Assembly (NCBI GenBank): GCA_003224695.1
Contig: QHZO01000003.1
Span: 7,759-49,379, forward strand
Length of the DNA stretch: 41,621 nt
From: Acidobacteriota bacterium
GTDB taxonomy: Bacteria; Acidobacteriota; Terriglobia; UBA7540
Direction of reading: 5' to 3'
The notes under the pieces are model-generated. The model worked only from the letters and a program-made list of their open reading frames with translations, made no database searches and was not told the origin of the DNA. How positions within the stretch are numbered: the stretch's first letter is position 1; each line of letters begins with the position of its first letter. A program made the position numbers and the translations under genes. Of this stretch, positions 16,559 through 23,990 are shown one piece after another.

Positions 16559-17740
16559 ACGCCGCCCCCTCCAACCCGTCACGCGTCTTCTATGGTTGGG
16601 CGGTCGCCTTCGCCGCCTTTCTCAATCTTTTTTTCGCCGTGGGAATTGTTTTCTACGGGCTTCCCGTTTTTTACACGTCGTTGGTGGATTCGCTCGGCTT
16701 CCGGCGCGCGCAAGTGACCGAAGGAATCTTCTGGGGATTTGTTCTCACCGCTCCTTTCGTTTACTTCCTGGGCGCCTTAATTGACCGTTTCGGAGCGAAG
16801 CGAATCATCCTGGTGGGACTGCTGCTCGTCGGCCTGCCTCTAGTGGCGATGGGCCGGATGTTACATTCTGGCCGGCCCCATCCCCAACCAAGTCTTGATC
16901 AGCAACTGGTTCGAGCGAAAGCGCGGCCGGGCGATGGGCGTCGCCTACGTGGGGTTGGGCCTGGGCGGAGCGGTGGCGCCGAGGCTCGTCGCGTATCTCA
17001 TCGCGCAGTTTGGCTGGAGGCGGGCGTTTGAAATTACCGGCGTGCTCATCATGGCGGTGCTCTTTCCCGTCGGCTGGCTCGTAACGCGGTCGCGGCCGGA
17101 AGAGCTTGGACTTCGCCGCGAAGGCGCTCGGGAACCTAATAAACCGACGACCGAGCCTCTCAATGTTCGCCGGGCGCTGGCGGCGCGGAATTTCTGGCTG
17201 ATTCTCGTCGGGAGCACGCTGGTCATTGGAGCCATCGGCACGGTCATCCAGCAATTTGTGCTTTTCCTGCGCGACCAGGGCTACTCGACCGCCGAGGCTT
17301 CCAAGATTTCGAGCGCGCTGCTGGTCTCGGGCCTCGCGGGCCGCATCCTCGTGGGATTTCTCGCCGACCGATTTCGAAAGAAAAACGTCATGGCGCTTTT
17401 CTATTTCTTGCTCGCGGCCGCCATTCCGCTTCTCGTGGCGGCGCGTCAGGCAAAGGCCATCTGGTCGTTCGCGCTGGTTTTCGGCTTCGCCATGGGAGCC
17501 GATTACATGCTCATCCCGCTGGTCACGGCGGAATGTTTCGGGCTCGCCTCTCTCGGGCAGTTGCTCTCGCTCATCATCATGGCGGACTCGCTCGGCCAGT
17601 GGTTTGGCCCCTGGCTCGCAGGCCGGATCTTTGATGTGACGGGAAGTTACAATTCGGCGTGGGCCGTCATGACAGCGGCGGGCATCGCAGGGGCCGTGGC
17701 GATTTACGCCGTTGACCCGAAAAGAAACACTGCTTCGTAG
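16555..17740 (+). pseudogene. MFS transporter, frame disrupted near 16862
   Basis: Two frames together encode a 12-helix major facilitator protein of the monocarboxylate/oxalate type. The first (from ATG 16555) covers helices 1-3, reaching LPLVAMGRM near 16860. The second resumes at YILAGPIPNQVLISNWFERK (from about 16863) and runs through the rest, ending at TAG 17738-17740. About a dozen residues normally joining these blocks (the rest of helix 3 and the start of helix 4) are missing and the frame changes, so the simplest reading is a short deletion. All other parts look intact. It is the last gene of the five-gene operon and would be the transporter for its substrate. Real inactivation and assembly error cannot be told apart from sequence alone. 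Confidence 0.75.
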
Positions 17741-17765
17741 GGGCAATTCATGAATTGCCCCTACG
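17736..17765. repeat. Perfect 30-bp palindrome CGTAGGGGCAATTCA / TGAATTGCCCCTACG
   Basis: The two 15-base halves are exact reverse complements. The palindrome lies between the convergent MFS and CDGSH genes and contains both their stop codons (TAG 17738-17740 on plus, TAG at 17763-17761 on minus), symmetrically placed. It can fold as a hairpin in both transcripts and may serve as a bidirectional end signal, though there is no T-run. Confidence 0.9.
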
Positions 17766-18000
17766 AGATTGGCTTGGGCTCAGGAGGGGGCAAGTCTCGC
17801 GCCGACACTTCCGACTGAAAGTTGATCTTTTTGTGCGTGCTGTCGCAGAAGGGTTTGTTTTGCGAATGCCCGCAGCGGCAAAGGCTCAGCGAAGTGCGCC
17901 CGCCCAATCCGAAGGGCTTACCTGCCATATCGCAAATTTCAAAATCCCCTTCCACGCGCAGCGAGCCGTTGTTTCGGACGATTATTTTGGTGCCAGCCAA
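17761..18000 (-). CDS. CDGSH-type iron-sulfur protein
   Basis: The 79-residue protein has one CDGSH (mitoNEET-type) motif, LCRCGHSQNKPFCDSTHKK at about 40-58, supplying the three Cys and one His ligands of a 2Fe-2S cluster. The usual Gly after CD is Ser here (C-D-S-T-H), a tolerated variation. The N-terminal half (KIIVRNNGSLRVEGDFEI) matches the divergent bacterial CDGSH family that precedes the cluster motif with a beta strand region. It is cytoplasmic, with a probable redox or cluster-transfer role. It lies 10 bases downstream of the HemJ-like gene and its stop is in the palindrome. Confidence 0.88.
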   Translation of the reverse strand: MAGTKIIVRNNGSLRVEGDFEICDMAGKPFGLGGRTSLSLCRCGHSQNKPFCDSTHKKINFQSEVSARDLPPPEPKPIS

Positions 18001-18010
18001 GGGATCCTCC

Positions 18011-18442
18011 TTAAAAAGGCTTAATCATAACCAGAATGACGATGCCAAGAAATGTCGCAGCGATGGCGCCGTGGATGGCTTTCGCAAAACGGCGCGTGAG
18101 AGGTGCCACACCCCGGTGGTATTCACGCGCGCGGAACCAGGCCATCAGGTCGAGCGCGATGAGGACCGCGACGAGGGTCAGCTTCGCGTGCAGCCAGTGC
18201 TGGTAAAGGTAGGCGGGCTGAATGGCGACGACCACGATTCCCGCGATCACGGTGATGGCGGCGCCGGGGTGCGCCACGCCCTTGAACAGCACCCGCTCCA
18301 GCCGCTCGAGCGCGCGGCGGGCTTCGGCCGAAGTCTCCACCGATTCCGCCGCCATCACTTGCGTGGCGACCATCAGCCCGCCCATCCAGAACACAAAACC
18401 TACTACGTGAAAAACCAGCGCCCAGGCCGTGGGGCTGTTCAT
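18011..18442 (-). CDS. HemJ/CopD-like four-helix membrane protein
   Basis: The 143-residue protein has four predicted membrane helices (about 8-30, 57-77, 83-103, 122-142). Its layout matches the UPF0093/HemJ family: an early His in FHVVGFVFWMGG, a RLERVLFKGVAHPG stretch after the first loop, the hallmark HWLHAKLTLV (about 84-93) and a final hydrophobic VILVMIKPF. HemJ is an oxygen-independent protoporphyrinogen oxidase that binds heme through His and Lys. No other heme genes are nearby, so I would call it HemJ-like rather than HemJ. A CopD-domain protein is the main alternative. Confidence 0.65.
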   Translation of the reverse strand: MNSPTAWALVFHVVGFVFWMGGLMVATQVMAAESVETSAEARRALERLERVLFKGVAHPGAAITVIAGIVVVAIQPAYLYQHWLHAKLTLVAVLIALDLMAWFRAREYHRGVAPLTRRFAKAIHGAIAATFLGIVILVMIKPF

Positions 18443-18522
18443 TCTTCACCGCCTTCGCCCGCATCGTGAAAAAACATTTTGCTCGAAACCGAGATTGAAA
18501 GCCAGAGAAACCAGGAGCCGGC

Positions 18523-18626
18523 AGTGTCTCACTTTGCTGTAGCGGCGCACTATGAGCGCCGAAATCATTAAAAATAAAGATCGGCGGTCATAGACCGCCG
18601 CTACAGGATGATCAAATTGAGACACT
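18523..18626. repeat. Composite inverted repeat with two nested hairpins
   Basis: CTGTAGCGGCG..CTATGA..GCCGA (18537-18562) is mirrored by TCGGCGGTCATAGACCGCCGCTACAG (18581-18606). The symmetry extends outward, since AGTGTCTCACTTT (18523-18535) faces AAATTGAGACACT (18614-18626). Each arm is itself a small hairpin. The element lies between the HemJ-like gene and lpdA and looks like a MITE- or REP-type unit. Confidence 0.75.
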
Positions 18627-18745
18627 ACCGAGGAGCCGCCCCGCTCGTACGCTGTCGTCGCAACTTGTTCGGGCCACTTTCATCATGTAAGATGGCGCGT
18701 CAAAGGAGCCTTGAAGTCGCGCGGCAGACGTCTGGAGGTGCGGTT

Positions 18746-20149
18746 TTGGCTGAAATTTACGATGTGGCGATTATCGGCAGCGGCCCTGGCGGATACGTGG
18801 CGGCCATCCGCGCCGGTCAATTGGGGCTCAAGACCGTCGTCGTCGAAAAAGACAACAAACTCGGCGGGACGTGCCTCCATGTTGGCTGCATTCCCACCAA
18901 AGCCCTGCTCTTCAATGCGGAAGTCTACGACCATTTTAAGAACGCCGCCGATTTCGGGATCGAATGCAAAAGCTTTTCGGTGAACTGGCAGGCCATCCAG
19001 GACCGCAAGACCAAAGTCGTGACCAAGCTCTCGAAGGGTATCGAATTTCTGTTCAAGAAAAACAAGGTCGAATGGGTGCAGGGATTCGGCCGGCTGGCGG
19101 GCCCGGGCCGCGTCGCGGTGACGGACGCGAAGAATCTGTCGCGTGAAATCGCTGCCAAGGCGATTGTGCTCGCCACCGGTTCGGAAGCCAAAATGTTGGC
19201 GCGGCTCGAACCCGACGCCAAAGTGATTCTGACCAACAAGGAAATCCTGAGCCTCCCTGCGATTCCGAAATCCATGGTGATCATCGGCGCGGGAGCGGTG
19301 GGTGTCGAGTTCGCTTCGATCTTTCACCGCTTCGGCGCCGCGGTCACGATGCTCGAAATGCTTCCTCGCGCGGTGCCGCTCGAAGACGAAGAGGTCGCGG
19401 CGGAACTCGAGAAGTCTTTCCGCAAACAGGGGATCGCGATGCACACCGGGGCGCGCGTCGAGAAGGTGACAAAGACAGCCAAGGGCGCAGCCGTGGAATT
19501 CACGGGCTCCGACGGCAAGGCGCAAAAAATTGAGACGGAGACGGTGCTGGTGGCCGTGGGCCGCGCGGCGAACACGGCCAACATCGGAATCGAGAAGACG
19601 CGCATCCAGCTCGAGCACGGGTTCATTAAAACCAACCAGCACATGCAGACCGAAGAGCCGGGCGTTTACGCCATCGGCGACCTCGTCGCGGGAAGCCCCT
19701 TGCTAGCCCACGTCGGGCAGAGGGAAGGCATCGTGGCGGTGACCCACGCCGCCGGCAAGCCCGCCGAGCCCATCAATTATCTTCAGGTCCCGAATTGCAC
19801 CTATTCGGAGCCCGAAATTTCGAGCGTCGGCTTGAGCGAGCGCGCGGCGCGCGAGAAAGGTTACAAAGTCAAAGTCGGGAAATTTCCTTTTGCGGCCAAC
19901 AGCAAAGCGGCCATTCTCGGCGTTCGCGAAGGGTTTGTGAAAATCGTCAGCGACGAGAAGTACGGCGAAATCCTGGGCGTCCACATGATAGGGCCGCGGG
20001 TGACGGAACTGATCGCGGAAGCGGTGATGGCGATGCGCCTGGAGGCCACGGTGGACGACCTGGCGGGCGCCATCCATGCCCACCCAACGCTCACCGAGGC
20101 GGTGCTCGAGGCGGCCGAGGGCGTTCACGGGATGTCGGTTCATATTTAG
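18746..20149 (+). CDS. lpdA: Dihydrolipoyl dehydrogenase (E3)
   Basis: The 467-residue flavoprotein reoxidises dihydrolipoyl groups of the 2-oxoacid dehydrogenase complex with NAD. It shows FAD motif IIGSGPGGYVAA (about 9-20), the redox disulfide C43/C48 in GGTCLHVGCIP, NAD motif IIGAGAVGVEFASIF, the second FAD motif YAIGDLV and the C-terminal catalytic dyad H446/E451 in HPTLTEAV. I chose TTG at 18746 because GGAGG lies 7 bases upstream and it puts the flavin motif at the usual distance; an in-frame ATG at 18692 is the alternative. It opens the cluster lpdA-lipB-E1-E2. Its TAG stop is at the edge of an inverted heptad array. Confidence 0.95.
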   Translation: MAEIYDVAIIGSGPGGYVAAIRAGQLGLKTVVVEKDNKLGGTCLHVGCIPTKALLFNAEVYDHFKNAADFGIECKSFSVNWQAIQDRKTKVVTKLSKGIEFLFKKNKVEWVQGFGRLAGPGRVAVTDAKNLSREIAAKAIVLATGSEAKMLARLEPDAKVILTNKEILSLPAIPKSMVIIGAGAVGVEFASIFHRFGAAVTMLEMLPRAVPLEDEEVAAELEKSFRKQGIAMHTGARVEKVTKTAKGAAVEFTGSDGKAQKIETETVLVAVGRAANTANIGIEKTRIQLEHGFIKTNQHMQTEEPGVYAIGDLVAGSPLLAHVGQREGIVAVTHAAGKPAEPINYLQVPNCTYSEPEISSVGLSERAAREKGYKVKVGKFPFAANSKAAILGVREGFVKIVSDEKYGEILGVHMIGPRVTELIAEAVMAMRLEATVDDLAGAIHAHPTLTEAVLEAAEGVHGMSVHI

Positions 20150-20229
20150 CTTTCAGCCGTCAGCCATCAGTTTTCAGCGAGAAGTTGTGTAGAGTCCTGC
20201 TGAGGACTGACGGCTGAGAGCTGAAGGCT
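20148..20229. repeat. Inverted heptad array between lpdA and lipB
   Basis: The 31-base arms 20148-20178 and 20199-20229 are inverse copies with 25 of 31 matching positions, separated by 20 bases. Each arm is built from 7-bp units of the form TCAGCNN. The lpdA stop codon overlaps the left arm and lipB starts 7 bases after the right arm. Confidence 0.8.
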
Positions 20230-20235
20230 CCTTTC

Positions 20236-20910
20236 ATGCTTTGCTACGTTGAACAACTCGGGGTGGTCCTCTACGCCGAGGGCCTGCGCTTGCAGCGGGA
20301 GAAGGTTGCTGCGCGCAAGGCGGGCGCCATTCCGGACACGCTGCTCTTGCTCGAGCACCCGCACGTCATCACGCTCGGCCGGAATGCGCGCCGCGAGCAT
20401 TTGCTTGCATCCGCCGAAGCGCTCCGGGCGTTAGGGATCGAACTTTTCGAAACGGACCGCGGCGGGGACCTGACGTACCACGGGCCCGGGCAATTGGTCG
20501 GCTACCCGATATTGGACCTGGCCGAGCACCGCCGCGATGTCGCCTGGTACATGCGCTCGCTCGAAGAGGCGCTGATTCGCGTCGCGGCCGATTTCGGCGT
20601 CGAAGCCGCGGGGCTGGCGGGCGCGCCGGGCGTGTGGGTGGGCGAGGCGAAACTTGCCGCCATGGGCGTGCATCTTTCGCGCTGGGTCACCTCGCACGGA
20701 TTCGCGCTGAACGTCAACACGGACCTCGACTATTTTCGTTGGATCGTTCCCTGCGGCCTCGCGGACAAAGGCGTGACGTCGCTCGAAAAGCTTCTCGGCC
20801 GCCGCGTGGAGATCAAAGGCGCAGTCGAAAGTGTGGTCGAGAAGTTTGGTGAGGTGTTTGGAATGGAAATGCGGAGCCGTCAAGGGTTGACAGTCCAAAG
20901 TTCAACGTAG
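20236..20910 (+). CDS. lipB: Octanoyltransferase (lipoyl synthesis)
   Basis: The 224-residue protein transfers octanoate from acyl carrier protein to lipoyl domains. It has the family signature RGGDLTYHGPGQLVGYPI at about 75-92, the catalytic Lys K139 (AKLAAMGVH) and the catalytic Cys C173 (PCGL), and an early HPHVITLGR. Its presence between lpdA and the E1/E2 genes fits local supply of lipoate for the complex; lipA is not in this window. The last residues (about RQGLTVQSST) are encoded by an intergenic repeat array and are probably not conserved. Confidence 0.95.
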   Translation: MLCYVEQLGVVLYAEGLRLQREKVAARKAGAIPDTLLLLEHPHVITLGRNARREHLLASAEALRALGIELFETDRGGDLTYHGPGQLVGYPILDLAEHRRDVAWYMRSLEEALIRVAADFGVEAAGLAGAPGVWVGEAKLAAMGVHLSRWVTSHGFALNVNTDLDYFRWIVPCGLADKGVTSLEKLLGRRVEIKGAVESVVEKFGEVFGMEMRSRQGLTVQSST

Positions 20911-20951
20911 GGCTGTTTCAACTCTCGACTGTCAACTTTCAACTGTCAAAG
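20878..20951. repeat. Inverted heptad array between lipB and the first E1-alpha gene
   Basis: Units of the form GTTGACA, GTCCAAA, GTTCAAC run from about 20878 to 20906. The inverse units TCAACTC, TCGACTG, TCAACTT, TCAACTG run from about 20914 to 20951. The array encodes the lipB C-terminus and stop and ends 5 bases before the E1-alpha GTG. Confidence 0.7.
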
Positions 20952-20955
20952 TCTT

Positions 20956-21915
20956 GTGAAACTATCCCGCGCACAACTCCACGACATCTACTATTTCCTG
21001 CGCCTTAACCGACGTGTGGACGAGCAGTTGACCAGCCTTTACCGGCAAGGAAAAGTGGTGGGCGGCGTTTATTCGGGCCTGGGGCAGGAGGCGATTTCGG
21101 TTGGAACGGCTTACGCGCTCGAGCGCGAGGACGTGGTCGGGCCGATGATCCGCAATGTCGGGACGCTGCTGGTGCGCGGCTACCGCCCGCGCGACCTGTT
21201 CCTGCAATACATGGCGCGCCGCGACGGCCCCACCGGCGGCCGGGACGCGAACACGCACTTCGGCGACCTCGCCCGAGGCGTCATCGCGCCCATCAGCATG
21301 CTCGGCGAGCTGGTTCCAGTGCTTGCGGGTGCGGGGCTGGCCGCGAAAATCCGCAAAGAGAAGCGCGTGGCGCTGACCTATATCGGCGACGGCGCGTCGA
21401 GCACCACGCCGTGCCACGAAGGCATGAACTTTGCGGCCGTGTTGAAATTGCCGCTCGTCGTTGTGGCGGAAAATAACGGTTGGGCCTACTCGACGCCGGT
21501 TGAGAAGCAGATGGCTATTGAGAACCTTGCTGACCGTGCCCAGGCCTACGGCATGGCTTCCGCAATCGTGGATGGCAACGATGTGCTGGCGGTCTACGAA
21601 GCCACGCGGAAGGCCGGCGAGCTTGCGCGGCGAGGCGGCGGGCCGACGCTCATCGAATGCAAGACCATGCGCATGAAAGGCCACGCCGAGCACGACGACG
21701 CGCGCTATGTCCCGCGTAAAGCGCTCGAAGCCTGGAAGAAGAAGGATCCAATTGAGCGCTTCGAAAAGTATTTGAAAACGAAAAAGCTCATGACTGCGGA
21801 TGAAAAGTCCGCCATCGAAGCGCGCGTTGAAAAGGAAATCCGCGAGGACGTCGAGTTTGCCGAATCGAGTCCGCTCCCCGCGCCTGAAGAAGCCGTGCGG
21901 CCTGCGTGGGCGTAG
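20956..21915 (+). CDS. 2-oxoacid dehydrogenase E1 alpha subunit, first copy
   Basis: The 319-residue thiamine-diphosphate enzyme subunit decarboxylates a 2-oxoacid and feeds the acyl group to E2. The TPP/Mg motif is GDGASSTTPCHEGMNFA at about 144-160, followed by VVVAENNGWAYST at about 168-180, and the N-terminus has GVYSGLGQEAISVG. It is short for a pyruvate or branched-chain E1 alpha because it lacks an N-terminal extension. It starts with GTG. No beta subunit follows directly: the next genes are an opposed VapBC pair and then a second alpha and the single beta. The two alpha copies may be alternative partners for one beta; the substrate cannot be assigned. Confidence 0.88.
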   Translation: MKLSRAQLHDIYYFLRLNRRVDEQLTSLYRQGKVVGGVYSGLGQEAISVGTAYALEREDVVGPMIRNVGTLLVRGYRPRDLFLQYMARRDGPTGGRDANTHFGDLARGVIAPISMLGELVPVLAGAGLAAKIRKEKRVALTYIGDGASSTTPCHEGMNFAAVLKLPLVVVAENNGWAYSTPVEKQMAIENLADRAQAYGMASAIVDGNDVLAVYEATRKAGELARRGGGPTLIECKTMRMKGHAEHDDARYVPRKALEAWKKKDPIERFEKYLKTKKLMTADEKSAIEARVEKEIREDVEFAESSPLPAPEEAVRPAWA

Positions 21916-22007
21916 CCGAGGCTTGGTTGCCAGACCTGGGCGGCTGAGATGAGTCATCTTTTGACAAAACATTTTCAGGAGTTCTACAAGCGGACTTACT
22001 GACCCAC

Positions 22008-22433
22008 TCAGAAAGGAGGGCGCGCACGCACACTTGGGAATCGCGCGAAGTCACGATCCAGAGTAATCCATTCGCACCCGTGCTCGATGGCCAAAGCGGC
22101 GAACCAAGCGTCCTGAACCAAATTTCCCGCGGCGCGGGTTCGCTGGCACAAATCGATAAAGATAGGCCAATGTCGGGGCCCCGGCTGAACCAGCTGACAG
22201 TTCGCTGGCTCAGTCAGAGCTTGGCAGAAGGCCAAGGCCTCTTCCAGGGGGGTGGGTCGGCCAAAAATGCGTGGGTGTGTGCAGATTCGAATCAGGGAGG
22301 CAAGCACCTGCGGAGAGACACCGTACGCCGATTCGCCGCGGAGCACCGATTGCAACCACTCGCGATGCCGTGCGTGGTCTGGTGCATCTCGCCGGAACGC
22401 GTAAACGAGCACGTTTACATCCGGCAGGATCAC
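22008..22433 (-). CDS. VapC-type PIN-domain toxin
   Basis: The 141-residue PIN ribonuclease has the first acidic residue in MILPDVNVLVYAF (D5), further acidic positions around E84/E85, D122 (QDAWFAALAIEHG) and D139-D141 (TLDRDFARF), which form the Mg-binding site. It belongs to the longer PIN group with a TRAAGNLVQDAW segment. Its ATG overlaps the antitoxin stop as ATGA, so toxin translation depends on antitoxin translation. The pair is inserted, on the opposite strand, between the two E1-alpha genes of the dehydrogenase cluster. Confidence 0.88.
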   Translation of the reverse strand: MILPDVNVLVYAFRRDAPDHARHREWLQSVLRGESAYGVSPQVLASLIRICTHPRIFGRPTPLEEALAFCQALTEPANCQLVQPGPRHWPIFIDLCQRTRAAGNLVQDAWFAALAIEHGCEWITLDRDFARFPSVRARPPF

Positions 22434-22672
22434 TTGCGCCCTTCCATGATGTCCAGCAACGAGGCGTTATTACTAAGGTCAACGCCCGGCAGTGTCCCTC
22501 CGCCAACGCTGGACACAGGAAGCTCGATGCGTTTCCGGCGCGAGGGCTTCCGAACCGCGAGAAGGAGGCGCAACCCTTGTTCGATCATCGAGGTCAGTGT
22601 CTCTCCTCGTTTGGCCGCCTCTCGTTTGACTTGCCGGAGAAAGTTGTCGTTGAGACGTACGGTCGTCCTCAT
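22430..22672 (-). CDS. VapB-type ribbon-helix-helix antitoxin
   Basis: The 80-residue protein has an N-terminal ribbon-helix-helix DNA-binding part, MRTTVRLNDNFLRQVKREAA followed by GETLTSMIEQGLRLLL, and a C-terminal toxin-binding tail. It should neutralise the adjacent PIN toxin and repress the operon through the half-sites at 22671-22706. There is no Shine-Dalgarno sequence before the ATG, and the predicted -10 lies about 7 bases upstream, which suggests a leaderless message. Confidence 0.88.
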   Translation of the reverse strand: MRTTVRLNDNFLRQVKREAAKRGETLTSMIEQGLRLLLAVRKPSRRKRIELPVSSVGGGTLPGVDLSNNASLLDIMEGRK

Positions 22673-22706
22673 ATGTCAAGACATATCATCATGATGCTTA
22701 TATGTC
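22671..22706 (-). promoter_or_regulatory. vapBC promoter/operator with three GACATAT half-sites
   Basis: On the plus strand ATATGTC (22671-22677), GACATAT (22680-22686) and ATATGTC (22700-22706) form two overlapping inverted repeats, with spacers of 2 and 13 bases. Read on the minus strand, TTGACA (-35) just upstream and TATGTC (weak -10) are 17 bases apart and overlap these half-sites. The innermost half-site covers the antitoxin ATG. This is the expected layout for RHH autoregulation. Confidence 0.6.
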
Positions 22707-22812
22707 AAGGTCCTTCGCCCGCTTCCATCGGGCGATTAAGTAGTCGGGTGACGCAAGGAATGAAGAGCGCCCGCGGTTTCGGAGTTCCTGGGCGGGGAAT
22801 ATAGTCTTGATC

Positions 22813-23937
22813 ATGAGACCAGCCCGACGGAAAACGAAGGGACGATCATCGGCGGCGGGCCGTTCGCCCGATCACCCGATCACCCGATCACCCGATCATT
22901 CGTCCGCCAATTTACCCGATGCCAAGCTCTCCGAGCGGATGCTCTACTACTTGAAGCTGACGCGTGCGGCGGAGGAGCGCATCGAGCGCGTGCTCTACCG
23001 CCAGGGGAAAATTGTGGGCGGGGTTTACGTCGGGCGCGGGCAGGAGGCGATTGCCGTCGGCGCAGCCATCCAGCTTGTCGAGGGCGACGTGGTTTTGCCA
23101 AGCCACCGCGATTTCGCCGCGTTCGTCATTCGCGGCTTCACGCTCAAGGAAATTTTTTGCAATTGGATGGGGCGCGCGAACGGACCCACGCGCGGCCGCG
23201 ACAATACCCTGCACCTTGGCGATATGGGCCGCGGCGTCATCCCCATCATCTCGCATTTGGGGGACACGTGCCCGGTGGCCTGCGGCGTGGCGATGGCGCT
23301 GAAGCAGCGCGGCGAAGGGCGTGTAGCGCTGGTCCATTTCGGCGAGGGCACCACCAGCCGGGGCGACGTCCACGAAGCGATGAACTGGGCGGCGGTGATG
23401 AAGCTGCCCGTGATTTTCATCTGCAACAACAACGCCTATGCTTACTCGACGCCCACCGAGAAGCAATACGCCGTCAAGGACCTCGCCGTGCGCGGCGCGG
23501 CCTACGGCATGCCGGGCGCGAAGGTTGATGGGAATGACGTCCTGGCGGTTTACTCCGCCGTCGCCGAAGCGATCCGCCTGGCTCGGGCAGGACGCGGGCC
23601 GAGTTTCCTGGAGTGCAGAACTTTCCGCATGACGGGCCACTCCGCACACGACATGGCGGAATACGTCCCCGACAAACTCTTCGCTGAATGGCAAGAGAAA
23701 GACCCGATCGGGTTGCTCGAGAGAAAGCTCCTTTCGAGCCGCATATTGACGCGCGAGCGTATCCACGAAATTGAGAAGACCATCGAGAAAGAGATTGACG
23801 ATGCCGTGGCTTTCGCGGATTCGAGCCCGATGCCGGAGGGACCAACGGCGCTCGAGGACGCGTATTGTGGCCCGAAGTGTGGCTGGGAGAAGACTTCCCT
23901 GGTCCCTAGTCCTTCATCCGTGGTTCGAAACAATTGA
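22813..23937 (+). CDS. 2-oxoacid dehydrogenase E1 alpha subunit, second copy
   Basis: The 374-residue subunit resembles the copy at 20956 but is longer at both ends. The TPP/Mg motif reads GEGTTSRGDVHEAMNWA, followed by FICNNNAYAYST, and the N-terminal domain has GVYVGRGQEAIAVG. The conserved part begins near residue 40 (KLSERMLYYLKLTRAAEERI). The first 35 residues, rich in Pro/Arg/Ser, are encoded by four CCCGATCA octamers, and the last 12 residues by a heptad array, so both termini appear to have been extended by repeats. A downstream start would not be surprising. It is 53 bases from the E1-beta gene and is the more natural partner for it. Confidence 0.9.
   Translation: MRPARRKTKGRSSAAGRSPDHPITRSPDHSSANLPDAKLSERMLYYLKLTRAAEERIERVLYRQGKIVGGVYVGRGQEAIAVGAAIQLVEGDVVLPSHRDFAAFVIRGFTLKEIFCNWMGRANGPTRGRDNTLHLGDMGRGVIPIISHLGDTCPVACGVAMALKQRGEGRVALVHFGEGTTSRGDVHEAMNWAAVMKLPVIFICNNNAYAYSTPTEKQYAVKDLAVRGAAYGMPGAKVDGNDVLAVYSAVAEAIRLARAGRGPSFLECRTFRMTGHSAHDMAEYVPDKLFAEWQEKDPIGLLERKLLSSRILTRERIHEIEKTIEKEIDDAVAFADSSPMPEGPTALEDAYCGPKCGWEKTSLVPSPSSVVRNN
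22867..22898. repeat. Four tandem CCCGATCA octamers
   Basis: CCCGATCA occurs four times without interruption, within the predicted N-terminal coding region of the second E1-alpha gene. Eight-base units do not preserve the reading frame, so the repeat encodes three different phases. This suggests the true start may lie downstream. Confidence 0.9.
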
Positions 23938-23966
23938 CTACGGACAACCGACCGCGGACGACGGAC
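23902..23966. repeat. Inverted heptad array between E1-alpha and E1-beta
   Basis: Left units GTCCCTA, GTCCTTC, ATCCGTG, GTTCG (23902-23927) face right units that read, on the other strand, GTCCGTC, GTCCGCG, GTCGGTT, GTCCGTA (23966-23937). The arms are inverse and share a 7-bp period, but are only partly identical. The E1-alpha stop lies within the array. Confidence 0.65.
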
Positions 23967-23990
23967 AAGCGCAGCAGACGAGGCGAATAC

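Noticed and set aside
18683-19642. Open frame opposite lpdA
   Set aside because: It is fully covered by a certain lpdA and shows no protein-like motif.
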